A DNA stretch of 64,000 bases, taken from Rhipicephalus microplus (taxonomy: Eukaryota > Arthropoda > Arachnida > Ixodida > Ixodidae). The stretch covers positions 99,068,202 to 99,132,201 of the forward strand of contig NC_134701.1 in NCBI RefSeq assembly GCF_043290135.1. The letters are read 5' to 3'. Both the position numbers and the translations under genes were made by a program. The notes under the pieces were generated by a model. That model saw only the letters and a program-made list of their open reading frames with translations, was not told the DNA's origin and ran no database searches. Position 1 is the first letter of the stretch. Every line of letters starts with the position of its first letter. Positions 19,886-31,305 of this stretch are shown here, one piece after another.

Positions 19886-22763
19886 GTTGACAGCGGAGCA
19901 AGCGTCATGGTTATTAACTCAAATATTGCTGAGAGGGCGAAAGTAAAAGAGGGAAGACCAGTAGAAGTACACGGATACAATGGAAGACGAGATGTCTACG
20001 ATAAATGGACTTGTATAACTATATCGTGTCTCGCCAACGCTGTCACAGAGCAAGCACTGGTACTCGACGGAGTTCCGTATGAACTACTGCTTTCACGTCC
20101 AGTCATCAGTGCACTTCACCTTAATATCTACTGGACAGGCGAAATTACCACAGAAGAAAAGCGCCGCGCTGTCAACGCTGCAGCTACGCCTTCAAGGACT
20201 CCGCGAAAACCATCGTCAGGCGAAGATGTTAAGACGCTTTACACGGAATTGCTGTGCCTGAAAGGATATCCTACAGCAACTACGAAGTTTGAGGTTCTAT
20301 TCCAGCTCAGTGATACGACGGTGGTGAGAAAAAAGCCCTATATTAAGTCACGAGAGAAGAAAGTGTGGCTTGAGAACGAGATTCAAAAGATGTTGGATGC
20401 GCAGATTATCCGTCCATTCATGTCTACGTTCGCTTCACCCATCACCATTGCACCAAAGGAAGATGGAAGTCTTCGACTCTGCACGGACTAGAGACAAATT
20501 AATAAGCAGACTGAGCTTTTTCCGTTTCCTATGCCACGTGTAGACTCTATCATAGATGACATGGGTGGCTGCAGAGTTTTCTCGCGCACCTACCAATGTA
20601 AAGGATTTTGGCAAGTTCCGATTTCAGAAAAGTGCAAAAATATTCTGCCATCACGCCCTTTGACATTTATGAGTATAACCGACTTCCATTTGGATAGAAG
20701 AACTCATCCGCTTGGTTCCAGAAATTGATGCACGACGTCTTGCGACCGTTTGTGGGAAGTTTTGTAACGTCTACATAGACGATATAATAGTATACTCCAG
20801 CAACGAGGAAGAGCACTCAAACCATCTGGCTAGTGTACTTCAAGCACTTTGTGACGCCAAGCTCAAAACTATTCACAAAAAGAGTGAGTTTTTCCAAAGT
20901 AAAGTGGTGTTTCTTGGAAGAGTATTTGATAGCTAAACTAAGAAAACAAAACAGGAATCAGTCGAACGAATCGCAAAAATGCAGAAGCCATATGACTTGC
21001 ACTCTTTGGAGGTATTTCTGGGTCTTGCAGGGCATTTCAGGTCATTCATTAGAGATTATGCGACCAAAACCAAATTTTTTACAGAAATGACTAAGAAGAA
21101 TGTGCCATTTCAGTGGACAGCAGAGTGTGAATCTGTTTATCACAGCCTTGTGACCATTATTTCATCGGATCTGGTCCCGACTCTTCCAGACTTCAAGTTG
21201 CCGTTTGAACTGAACACCGATGCTTCTTATTATGGCACAGACGCCGTGCTTTACCAGAGAGATACCGACTCTCCACGGAGCCGTCACCTGAGGGTCGTCG
21301 AGTACTATTCGTACATATTTTCGAAAACTCAACTGAACTACACCACTACAGAGAAGGAAGCCTTGGCAGTCCTAATGACCGTACGCTATTTTAAACCTTA
21401 CCTGGATGGCAGGAGCTTCAAGCTCTTTACGGATCACCAAGCCCTATCGTATATCCTTAACCTCGCCGAGCATCGAGGAAAAATGGATAGGTGAGTGAGT
21501 GAACTCCAGTTTACTTTCATGGTTTATCACAGGCCTGGACAACACCTCAAAGACGCAGGTGCGCTTTCAAGACTTGCGGTAATTCCTGATCATAAAAATG
21601 TGAACGCAACATTGTTGTGGGAGGGAACTGAAGAACTTAAGTTTCATAACGGAAAGTTCACAGTCCAAGAAAACAATGGTACCTCGAATTTCGGAGCTCT
21701 GTCACGACTCTCCGCACTCAGGTGGAGATGATGGCTTTTGGAGGACATATCACAAGATTCGTCAGCGTTTCCAGTGCAAACACATGAAAGAGGACGTTCA
21801 AAGGTATGCTCAGTCTTGTCATCAATGTCAAGTTCACAAAGCCAAGTACCTTGAGAGAACAGACGAGATGGTTTTGCCTCAACATTTCGACGTACCATTT
21901 GAAGTAATTCATCCGGATTTCGCAGAGCTCAAGAAGAAGGCTGCAGGAGTAAGAAGAACGCAGTCTTTCCTTGTGGCAATAGACCAGTGCACAAGAATAG
22001 TGGCTGCACGGCCGCGAAGGGAAGACGCAAATATTAAGATAGCTCTTTGGAGTCGGGAGATGTTCAAGATAACGAAAATGGTAATATCAGACAATGGGCC
22101 AGCGTTTCTCAGTCAGCGTTTGCAAGATTGGGCGAAGGAACGAGGAGTTTTATTGCGACGCTGCGCTCCGTACCATCCTGCAGGAAATGGCATCCTGAAA
22201 GAATAATTCTGGATTTGAAGCAGTTCATTTCAATGTATCCTGGTTTTCAGGGTGGATGGAAGTGCTGTTTGGAGGCCGCTGTCGCTCATCACAATCGGTC
22301 GCACACTGCGAGCATCGGCTGTAGTCCATATTTTGCAGCTTTAGGAAAGGTACCAGTGCTCCCTTCTGATCAAGAACTTTGCATTGCAGACCGCCTGCAA
22401 TTGCGCGGAAAACGAAAACCTTTGGAAGCCTCCCAGCGATAACGGGAAAGTATGAAGAGGAACTTTGACCGTCGCCACAACACGCGGATACCTCAGATAC
22501 AACTGAACAATCTGGTGCTTCTCAGAAAAGGCCTTCCCGGCAAAAAGCAGGTGTACATGAGACCTTATCGCGTGGTGCAGATCGCACTGCAACATGGCGT
22601 TCTCAACGATGATGGTGTGCTGGAGCTTGCGACCATTAGAAATGTTTTCAAGTATCACCCCAGGAGGGATGAGTCTTCAAAGATGGGGAGTGTACGTGGA
22701 CGTGAGGAAGGATTGGAGGGAGACGAAGAGGAAGAAGAGGTTAGAAATAAAGAAGACGGCTGA
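19886..22763 (+). pseudogene. pol: Broken pol of G3
   Basis: Starts with the protease active-site segment VDSGASVMV (19886-19912). The RT N-terminus has an ASPITIAPKEDGSLRLCTD block (to 20488), followed by a stop (TAG) where relatives have Tyr, then RT with YIDDIIVYSS (about 20772). RNase H follows (NTDASYYG near 21215, TTEKEALAV, FTDHQAL), and a stop at 21492. The integrase zinc domain has HDSPHSGG and CHQCQVHKAK (about 21700-21840), then a catalytic core with SDNGPAF near 22090 and PYHPAGNG near 22172. The chain breaks again after 22203. A C-terminal basic segment lies at 22452-22763. Several stops and frameshifts make it non-functional. Confidence 0.85.
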
Positions 22764-22793
22764 CACCCCAGCCTAGTACTGTGTAATATTACA
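22691..22793 (+). repeat. 3' LTR of G3
   Basis: 103 bp, preceded by a purine-rich AAAGATGGGGAG tract that can act as polypurine tract. Six substitutions from the 5' LTR. Confidence 0.9.
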
Positions 22794-23199
22794 ATACACT
22801 TGTGTGCTTGTAACTCCGTTGCAAACTCGCCTTAGGCATTCTTTATGTCAGCTAAGCGATTCCGGTATTATGAGTAATTAAGCATTTCAAAACAGACCTC
22901 TCACAATGTGAATTGCTCAAGGAGTGGGCCGTAGAATGTTGCTACCCCGATACGAAAGCTTTAGGCATATTTCTTTATCCTCGCTAGCCACAGGAAGAAA
23001 AGACGCACAAATTTTCTTGCAGATATATAGCGGGTACCACGCTGCTCAGAGAAATGATGAATAAATGGCAGAGTGAATGCTTCCATACAACAAAAATGGG
23101 CAGATCCCACGTACAGTGGGAATCGGTGATATGCAAAGCACGAATGAGAATTGTTTAATTGTCACTTTAAAATCAGCATGACGTTACGAGGTGGAGGTA
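22794..23199. other. Shared non-coding sequence
   Basis: Collinear with about 37406-37830. No gene or element recognised. Confidence 0.5.
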
Positions 23200-23428
23200 A
23201 ATAATGTCGTACATTTCTTCCGTGCTATGTTTATTATGTTTAGATGTGACTTTACCTTTGTCATGCACATCACGTGATACCGCTTTAGTATATGTGGAGC
23301 TAGTGAAACGGCCGCAAGTTTGTGTGTCAGGATTATGATGTTTGCACCAGTCATATAAGTCATCATCCATTGACGTCACGTAACACGAAATTTCATATAT
23401 GTTGAGGTAGCAAAATGGCCGCGAGCGC
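23200..23428. repeat. Satellite-type repeat units, unit A
   Basis: Two variant units with the landmarks CACGT(A/G)A(T/A)AC, GGAGCTAG(T/C)G and AACGGCCGC, related to the array at 39965-40575. One unit is shortened by about 40 bases (landmark spacing 106). Shared with 37830-38045. Confidence 0.75.
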
Positions 23429-23868
23429 ATCATGAAAGGCCAAATATACTTCAATGTATTGTTAACGCGCGCGCACGCTGGGCACAGCGACACTACGATA
23501 GCAAAACGCAACCACTCTATAGCGTGTTGCCAGGCGGCGTCCGTCGGCGTGGCCCGACGGCAACCGGCGCGAAATGCGACATGCTGCATTTCGCGGCGAT
23601 GCGTTACCCAGACAACAATGCGTCTCCCTCTTCTCATGACAGAGGGACGTCGGACGCACTGAAACGCGCCTGCTTCAAAGCAACGCAGGAGCGGCGCCTG
23701 GCGTGGCAACGCTGACGTGACGCGACGATATGAACGTCGGCAAGAACGCGCACTGCGTAACCTTGAAATGTATTGGTACCTTGACTGTGGCATGTAGTCA
23801 TGTTCTCACATGACATGCATCTCTATATTCTCATGTTTGCACCTCTATATTGTCATGTTTGCATTTGT
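23429..23868. repeat. GC-rich block inside the satellite, then partial satellite units
   Basis: A GC-rich block of about 360 bases (CpG-dense, with a GCAACCGGCG region and GCGCCTGGCGTGGC) is embedded in satellite-like sequence and ends at 23790. Truncated satellite units (CATGTTCTCACATGACATGC) follow, then the junction with unit B at an A-run. Unit B has the same block, split by a non-LTR insertion. A long open frame on the minus strand here spans repeat types and is not a gene. Confidence 0.6.
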
Positions 23869-24845
23869 TAAAAAAAACGGCCCGTTCAGCATCACCAAAG
23901 CTTCAGCGCACGTATTGTTGCGCCTTATCGGTTACTTGCTTGTTACGGCAGTTGAGATACGTGTCGTCTTGAGCGAGTTCAGTCAGGCTGTTTCCACCAT
24001 CTGACGTGTTTATGTGCGATGCACGGCCGGTGCAAGCAAAGGTGCATTTGTTCACGCATCGAGGTAGGTGGTGGTATCCTTTGTTGCGTCACCCAGGAGT
24101 CATTTACATGTTTCCAGAAGTGTTTTGCGATTTTACTTCAAATACCATGATTACATATTAGCGATTTTTATTTATATCATTTTGAACCTTGATCCTGTCT
24201 TGAGCGTTCTATTGGGATGGTGATCAAGCCACTTGGTAAGATAGACGGACGAGAAGCCAGGTCCCGCTCCCCCTTCGAAAGCATAAGAGCAGACTTTACA
24301 CCAACTGAAGTTCTTTCATCTGGCATTCAATATTCTTGTGATTGAAAAAACTTAGGTCAACGTATAATGAGCGAAAAGTTCTGTGTTGGATCAGCGAGTA
24401 TTTTAATCAGCGAGGCCGTCTCGTTTTGCGCTTGAAACGGCTGTCTCTTCAGCATAGGAAAAGACAAGTTGAATGTGCGTTTATTGATGACACGCGTCTG
24501 AGTCGCGCAACGAAGTTTTCATTTTTCTGCGTTCTTAGAGGTTGGCCGCTAGGGGGCTGAGCCACTCGGACGCCTCTCGAATGGGCTCTGCCAGTTTTTC
24601 ACTTACGCGGCTGAATAAGGACAACCACGGAATTCAAGACCATCACAGCTGTCGCCAGACGATCACCCGATTCGTCCGATGCCAGGATATACCAGGTGGG
24701 CCTACTTGTTTTGAGCCGTGACACGTCTTTTCAGTCCCCACAACGGCGTCGCCCTAGCTACGCCATCGCAGTGCTGACGCAGTGCCATCGACGCGCTGGC
24801 AACTAGGCGACAAGCCAGGCCCCCGGCTTGTTCGAAGCCTGCGAA

Positions 24846-26666
24846 ATGGATGTTGTGGAAGTTGAGGGGGAGACGCTGTCTCCCGAAGAGTACAACGACG
24901 CTCAAGGATGGGTTGTGGCCCATGAACGACGCAAGAAGGCAAACGACAAGAGAAACGCGGAACCAGCCACGAACGCGGGAGGTGCGTCCAGGGAGGCGTC
25001 TCGGAGAGTGAAGGATTTTTTGCATCGCCGGCCAGTGCCAAAAGAACCGCAACTACCAGAAGACGATTACAAGGTTGTAATACGCCCAGGAGGAGGTCTG
25101 GACTTGACGCGACAGAGTCTAGCGCTCATAAGAGACTGTGTTCTACGAGCGGCAAAAATACAGCCTGACATCGCTGGGGAAGATACTCTCAGAATCAACA
25201 TGCGACAAAATACCATGATCATGAGCACACCTAGTCTGGCCAATGCGAAAGAATACAGCAACATCAAGGAAATTATGATCAATGACAAGAGCTATGCTAC
25301 AGCCGCTTATGTAACAGCACCAGAAAACACATCCAAAGGGGTTATCCATGGAATACCGAAGTATGATAATCAAGAAGACATAGAAAAAAGCTTGGTCAAT
25401 CAGAGGAACCCGACGATTCTACATGCACGACGTATGGGACTTACGGACTCAGTGGTCATTGTTTTCGAAGGGATGTTTGTGCCGTATTTTGTATACTACC
25501 GTGGTGCCGAATATAGGTGCTTCCTATACAAGAAGCAGTATGAAACATGCACTACTTGTGGTCGAATTGGACATCGGGCGGATGTCTGCCCACAGCCGGA
25601 CAGCAAGAAATGCCGTGGTTGTGGGGTGCTCAATCCAACTGAAAACCACCAGTGCGTCCCTAGGTGTAGTCTTTGCGGGAAAGGTCATCTTACAGGGGAC
25701 AAAAAAGGCAAAGAACGGTTTAGGACCCCGTACCTTTTGAAGAAAAGATGGTGGGAAAAGGAACAACAACAAGGCGATGAACGAAGAGAAATGAAGAATT
25801 TGTCGAGCACTAGAGCAACACAGGCATGGAGGGAAGGGTATTCACCAGAAAATCCAACGGAGGAGAATGGCAACGCCACCAAGGACAGAGGGGGACGACG
25901 CAGAGATTGTTCCAGCTCCTTTCCGCGACTCGCCGAAGGGGGAAGAGAAGGGACTCAACACGAACCCAGATCCACATCCAGATCAAGGTCCACTCGTCAA
26001 CACAGATCGAGGTCACGGGCCAAATACAAGACAAGGGCAACGACATCACCTCAAGGACAGTCCCACGAGGGTCCTGGCGGCGGCCGGAGCAGTCAACAAA
26101 TGGTGAGCTGGGTGGGCGAGGTATCAGGGGAGTCTCTCCGGTCTGGGAGTTTGCCTCAGGTTGTGGCAGAAGGGTCCACCCTAGGTCAAAAGCTAAACCA
26201 TATTAAGAAAATGCTAGAGCAACTCACCCGTGAAAACGCGAAACAGAGGGACGAAATAAAACAACTAAAGGAAGAGAACGCTAAACTCAGGCAAAATCAG
26301 CTGCGCGAGTCAAGTAGCGCCATAGCATCGTGTAGTCGAATTTTAACTCCAACGCCTGTATAGGAGTCAGGAGTGCACGCAGCGAAACGAAGAGCAGAGG
26401 AAATATCTCCTGTAGAAAATGAAGACCTCTCAAAACCCCTGGAAACGAAAGTCGAGAATATGCTCGGAGAACTTACTAAGGTAATGCAACAACAATTCGC
26501 AGGATTGCAGCTGCAGCTCGTAGAAATAAAACAAAGAATAGATAGCATGGAAAATCGACTAACGCTGGTGGAGAACACGCAAACAGATTTGAGGTCTATA
26601 GGAGCAGGCCAGGTTAAAACTACTACTAAACCCTACAACCGGCCGACTACGACCGAAGTAATCTAA
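24846..26666 (+). pseudogene. ORF1 (nucleic-acid-binding protein) of the I-type element
   Basis: Would coat element RNA and deliver it to target DNA. The ATG at 24846 follows a leader of about 300 bases. It carries a conserved block with YKVVIRPGGGLDL near residue 75. Knuckle 1 is CTTCGRIGHRADVC (from residue 235); knuckle 2 is CRGCGVLNPTENHQC (from residue 256). A third, CSLCGKGHLTGD, lacks its final Cys. An Arg/Ser-rich stretch and a Lys/Glu-rich coiled coil follow (about residues 440-490). A TAG at 26361-26363 interrupts the frame, which then continues in phase through a second coiled-coil-like part to 26666. The in-phase continuation suggests one nonsense change rather than two genes, but a real C-terminal end at 26361 cannot be excluded. 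Confidence 0.85.
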
Positions 26667-26686
26667 ATCGCAGGGTACGACTAGAC

Positions 26687-29600
26687 ATGGCACGACGTAA
26701 TCAGTATAAAATTTGGCAGTGGAACTGTCGTGGGTATCGCCGGAAACGGGGTAACTTACAACAGTTCCTAAACGGAAAGGAGGCACCAGACGTCATCGCC
26801 TTACAGGAAAATGGAGGAATGGCTAAATTGTCGAATTACAAATCCTATGGTACCCCTGATGAAAAAACGTCCGTAACAACCCTCGTAGCGAAGAAATCTC
26901 ACGGTGATAGAACATGATACAGAAATCTGCGATGTCGATCATGTTCTTGTTGAGTTAGTTCCATCGCAGAAGAGTGGTGAAAGTCTATTCATATTAAATG
27001 TCTATAGCCGCCCTAGAAAAAAAACCAAATTTAGGTCACTTTTGAGAAAAACGATGAGCATTACTAAAAATCAAGCATTGGTTATAGTAGGAGATTTCAA
27101 CGCGTTGCATCCGGCATGGGGTTATGACAAAGAAAACATCAAAGGTAGAAATCTCTGGATCGACGCCCAACAGGAGGGCCTTACGTTATCAACCGACCCC
27201 CTTTTCCCAACTAGGATTGAAAACAGCGTATCCAAAGACACGTCTCCTGACCTCACGTTTACTAAGAATATCATCGAATCTTATTGGCTTAATACACAAG
27301 AAAATATGGGCAGTGACCACTATATAATTGAGACCACAATTAAAGGAGGTCCACGTAAAAGAGGAGGCAAAGAATTAAGGATGGTTGAATAGGATAGCTT
27401 TAGAAAAATCAGAGAGAAGGAAGGATGCGATGTCATCGAAGACTTAGATGAATGGCTAGGGAACCTTAAGCAAAATATTCAAATCGCAACTAAGACCATA
27501 CCAAATACAGAAGGGCTAGAAAGCACAGACAGTAAGCTCCTACATAAGCTCCTAGAAAAATGGTGGAAAACACAAAAACACAACAAACGCCTTAGAAAAA
27601 GAATAGCCACCCTCAGTAAAGATATTGAGAAGTACGCGGAGCAACTATGCAGACAACAATGGGAGGAAAAGTGTGATGCGATGGAAATACAAATAAGTCT
27701 CTCTAAAACATGGAACCTCTTAAGATGTCTGATAGACTCGGAAGCGAGCAAGACAGCACAACAACAAAACTTTATTAGACTTGTCCGTAAATACAAAGGC
27801 ACGGAGGAAGAACTGATTGAAGAAATCAGACAGAGATACATTGGGGATACAACCAAAGAGCAATTAGGCTCGTACAAAGGTAAAGAAAATGATTCCCTAG
27901 ACCGACCCATATTAGAGGCTGAGGTACGATCGGAACTAATGAAACTGAGCACAACATCAGCCCCGGGCCCCGATGGGATCACGAATAAAACGCTCAGAAA
28001 CTTAGACGACAAATCTATCACAGCCCTCACCGAATATATGAACAAGTGTTGGGAAAAAGGTAAGATACCCAAGCAATGGAAAACGGCAACAATCATAATG
28101 ATTCCCAAGCCAGGCAAGAAACTAGATCTTGATAATCTTAGGCCTATTTCCCTGACGTCCTGCATAGTAAAGTTATTAGAGCATGTCATCCTAACTCGCC
28201 TGTCAAATTATATGGAAGACAATGAGCTCTTTCCTCATACGATGGTAGGCTTCAGAGCGAAACTGTCTTCACAGGACATTATGCTTAAGATTAAACACTA
28301 AATAATTGATTCGGGTCTCTATACACACGACACAAAGGTAATAGTTGGCCTAGATCTTAAAAGGGCATTCGATAATACATCCCATAAAGCTATACTTGCC
28401 AATCTTCAAGCGTTAGGGGTAGGAAAAAGAGTATACGATTATATAAAAGACTTTTTAACTGACCGGACTGCAAGAATAATACTAGGCGAAGCAGAATCCC
28501 AAGAGTTTAGTCTGGGCAGCAGAGGTACGCCGCAAGGCTCAGTCCTATCCCCCTTTTTTTTTAACGTGGCCATGATAGGTCTCCTTGCCAGACTGAAGGA
28601 AATTCTAGGACTCCACCGTAGCATCTATGCAGATGACATTACCTTATGGATAGCAGAGGGTAGTGACGGATACATAGAGGAAACTTTACAGACAGCAGTG
28701 AATGTTGTAGAAGAATATGCCATCCATACAGGATTACAATGAACACCGGAAAAATCGGAACTTCTCTTATATAACCCGACATGTAGGGGTCGGAAAAGCA
28801 TCCAGGAAAAACCTAACATTAAAGTCTTTGTTGGAAAAACGCAAATACCTACGGTCGAAAGCATAAGAATTCTGGGACTCCGAATCAGCTCAAACAGGAA
28901 CAACGGAGAGGCGATTAGAATACTTGAAACCAGTGCGCAGCAAACTATGCGTCTACTTAAAGGAATTGCAAACCGGCACTATGGTATGAAGGAAAACAAT
29001 ATAAGACTGTAACAGGCTTTTGTCATCAGTCGTATTGTATATGTGATTCCGTACCTCAGACTGCAAGTGGCCGAGAGAGAAAAGATTGACAGAATCATTA
29101 GACGAGTTTTCAAACAGGCGATCGGACTTCCAATTACTACTTCTAATGATAAATTATTTCAATTAGGGCTTCAAAACACAACAGAAGAGCTTATAGAAGC
29201 TCAAAGAATCGCACAATATGAAAGACTAACGCAGAGTAAAACAGGTAGAGCTATACTAGAGGAACTGGGTATAAACTACGCAAATCAATTCGGCGCCAAA
29301 AAGGATATCCCGTATGAAATCAGGAAATGTTTAGTAATCTTACCGATTCCAAAAAAAACATGCACCCCGAACATCACAAAGCAAGGAGAGCTGAAAGAGC
29401 GAAAAATATACATAACAACGTAAAAGATTTACCGGAAACAACATACGTAGACGCGGCCAAATACAAAGGAAATGACAACATGACTATAGCAGTACTGGGC
29501 TACAAAGGAAATCATAAGGTGAGCGGCTCGGTGAGAACGAGCTTTGCAGAAGAGGCGGAGGAAGCAGCTATTGCAATAGCCATAGCATCCACCTCGACTT

Positions 29601-30259
29601 CACTCATTGTTAGCGACTCGCAGACGGCTGTGAGAAACTTTGCACGAGGGCGAATATCCCAAATAGCTTCAAGAATATATGTTGGATGCAAAGACCAACG
29701 AACAATAGAAATAGTCTGGGCACCCCCTCACTCCTCCTTGCCCGGCAATGAGGCTGCACACCAGACAGCTCGAGGACTTACAGACCGAGCCTCTGGATTG
29801 CCCTGGTCGAACGGGGAGGACGATGAGAGATTTGAGCGGATGACCACTTACAGAGATATTACGCAGTATTACAGGCTAAGCAGGAAAATTTATCCTCCCG
29901 CACACTCGTCATTGAACAAAGGACAGGCGGTGGCGTGGCGCCTACTCCAGACCCACACGTTTCCCAGTCCGGTAACAATGAACCGCTGCGTGCCGGAACT
30001 TCATTTGGACAAGTGTAAATTTTGCCACAACAGGGCGGACTTTTATGGGCATGCCCGCAGGCCCCCAATGAAAGGCGAATTTCCAGACGGGAGTGGATGG
30101 GATGCCGCGCTCCTCAGCTCTGACTCTCAAATACAAGCCCGCTTAATACGGCAGGCCGAAGACGCCGCCAGGGCCCATGGGATCATGGCCGTCGTCAAGG
30201 TTTGGTCCTCCCTTCTCCTCTCGCACCTGAAAGGGGAAGAGGACATTTCTGTTATATAA
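26687..30259 (+). pseudogene. ORF2 (endonuclease, RT, RNase H) of the I-type element
   Basis: Encodes the target-primed reverse transcription machinery. Domains in order: APE endonuclease (IWQWNCRG at the start, LQENGG, VGDFNALHPAWGY near 27088, SPDLTF, GSDHYII near 27310); RT (TSAPGPDGITNKTL near 27957, RPISLTSC, GLDLKRAFDN near 28348, GTPQGSVLSP near 28525, YADD at 28626-28637); a thumb region; and RNase H (YVDAAKY near 29440, EEAEEAAIAIA, VSDSQTAV, APPHSSLPGNEAAHQTA near 29720), then a Cys/His-containing tail. Damage: frameshifts near 26890-26917 and 29400, and in-frame stops near 27390, 28299, 28741 and 29011. Catalytic motifs are otherwise preserved, so decay is moderate. Confidence 0.9.
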
Positions 30260-30483
30260 ATAAAGTTTGTTCATCATCATCATCTGCGTTCTTAAAGAGC
30301 CTAAATTTTACTAATCATGTTGGATCTGAAATGAACTTTTTTTTGTTTTCGCTGCCGACTTGAAATTTTGCTTCCTGCGCTAGGTATGGCGTCAGTGCTG
30401 CAGAATATTTTCAGTGAGTGTTGTCGGAACTAGAAGTTCTCAGGAAAGCAAGCGTGTTGGCGAGGCCCTAACGTTCTAGGAGA

Positions 30484-30585
30484 GAGAGAGAGAGATAAAG
30501 ATGCAAGGAAAGGCAGGGAGGTTAACCAGACGCACATCCAGTTTGCTACCCTGCACTGTGGAAGGGATAAAAGGGAGAAAAGAGA
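30484..30585 (+). mobile_element. 102-bp dispersed repeat with target-site duplication, unit B only
   Basis: An insert rich in AG and GGGA motifs, with GGTTAACCAGACGCACATCC and GCTACCCTGCACTG segments. It is flanked by the 10-base repeat TTCTAGGAGA at 30474-30483 and 30586-30595. Unit A (near 6277) has only the empty site. No coding capacity; probably a short non-autonomous retroelement. Confidence 0.75.
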
Positions 30586-31217
30586 TTCTAGGAGAAAACA
30601 ATGCTCCGAATGCTCTGCTTGCACGATACCTTCATTGAATACTTCATGCACGGAAATTAGCGTACATTTCTAGGCCGCACCTACTGCATATTTTGCTTTT
30701 CTTGAATGCACGTTGGCGAATTGTATAGCGTGCGTCAGGTATTCAAGGTCCTAAAGGGGATCGAATAGCCGTGGTGGGAAACGCACCCAGGTGGCTGAGC
30801 GACTCCTTTCTGCTCTTGGGTTCTCGTCTTTTGGAAAAGTTATACCATACGCGTAGACCAATTGCTCCACTAGATACTATCCAAGTCATCGGATTGACCG
30901 CCGCAACGAAGACAATGCCTAAACAGTTTTGTACTGTTTATCAGACGTGGTAGGAATACGAGCCTCCCGCAGTTCTCCGCTGCACTCAGTATAGGCATGC
31001 GAAATGAAGGCATGGGATCCATGTACCCTAGACGATGGAGCGCTGCATGTACTTTCTTCGCCAAACCATATGACTTGTTTTAAAACCCTTTCGCACAGAA
31101 TGTTCTCCTCATCATTTATAAAAGTAGCTTCTTGGGAGTCTCGGAATAGTTGTTTCACCTACAACAGAATCGATGCATCGTAACTCTTCACGGATATATC
31201 CACGTAATATTTAAAAG

Positions 31218-31305
31218 AAGAGACGCGTGGCTACGTGATAGAACGTTAGCATGCCACGCAAAAGACCTAGTTTCGATCCCCAGTCTGGCGGAGGATTTTA
31301 GTTTT
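31218..31305 (+). repeat. tRNA-derived SINE head (unit B copy)
   Basis: GCGTGGCTACGTGATAGAA, then the B-box-like GTTTCGATCCC. Counterpart of 6919-7010; present in both units, so it predates the duplication. Confidence 0.6.

Larger units (their letters stand above)
18441..22793 (+). mobile_element. LTR retrotransposon G3 with 103-bp LTRs
   Basis: A 4353-bp element bounded by 103-bp LTRs (TGTACGTG...ATTACA; 6 differences between the pair). The 5-base flank ATACA is duplicated at 18436-18440 and 22794-22798. Unit B has the empty site near 37396-37410. Gag and pol are decayed, and pol order PR-RT-RH-IN indicates Ty3/gypsy. The LTRs are at the short end for this superfamily. Confidence 0.92.
5421..23868 (+). 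repeat. Segmental duplication, unit A
   Basis: Unit A starts at an A-run followed by CGGCCCGTTCAGCATCACC and is collinear with unit B. Matching pairs include 5430/23879, 6021/24462 (4 differences in a 60-base sample), 13520/32376, 14560/33420, 15120/33900, 16660/35650, 18441/37401 (empty site) and 23560/38180. Without insertions private to each unit, both reduce to about 8.5-8.7 kb. Private insertions in A are the palindrome insert (about 7368-7560), gypsy G2 (8256-13519) and LTR element G3 (18441-22793). The two units are directly adjacent and in the same orientation. Confidence 0.93.
24538..30282 (+). mobile_element. Full-length I-type non-LTR retrotransposon, unit B only
   Basis: About 5.7 kb, bounded by the duplicated target TCTGCGTTCTTA (24526-24537 and 30283-30294). 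Unit A retains the single-copy empty site near 6085-6100. Two open reading regions: ORF1 with zinc knuckles, and ORF2 with APE-type endonuclease, RT and RNase H. The 3' end is a short (TCA)n tail (TCATCATCATCA) after AATAAAGTTTG. A C-terminal RNase H together with APE endonuclease places it in the I superfamily (I/LOA/R1/Tad side); clade assignment would need a tree. Confidence 0.92.

Noticed and set aside
23173..23793. 206-residue minus-strand protein
   Set aside because: Spans satellite units and the GC-rich block; no domain, and the frame is not preserved in unit B.
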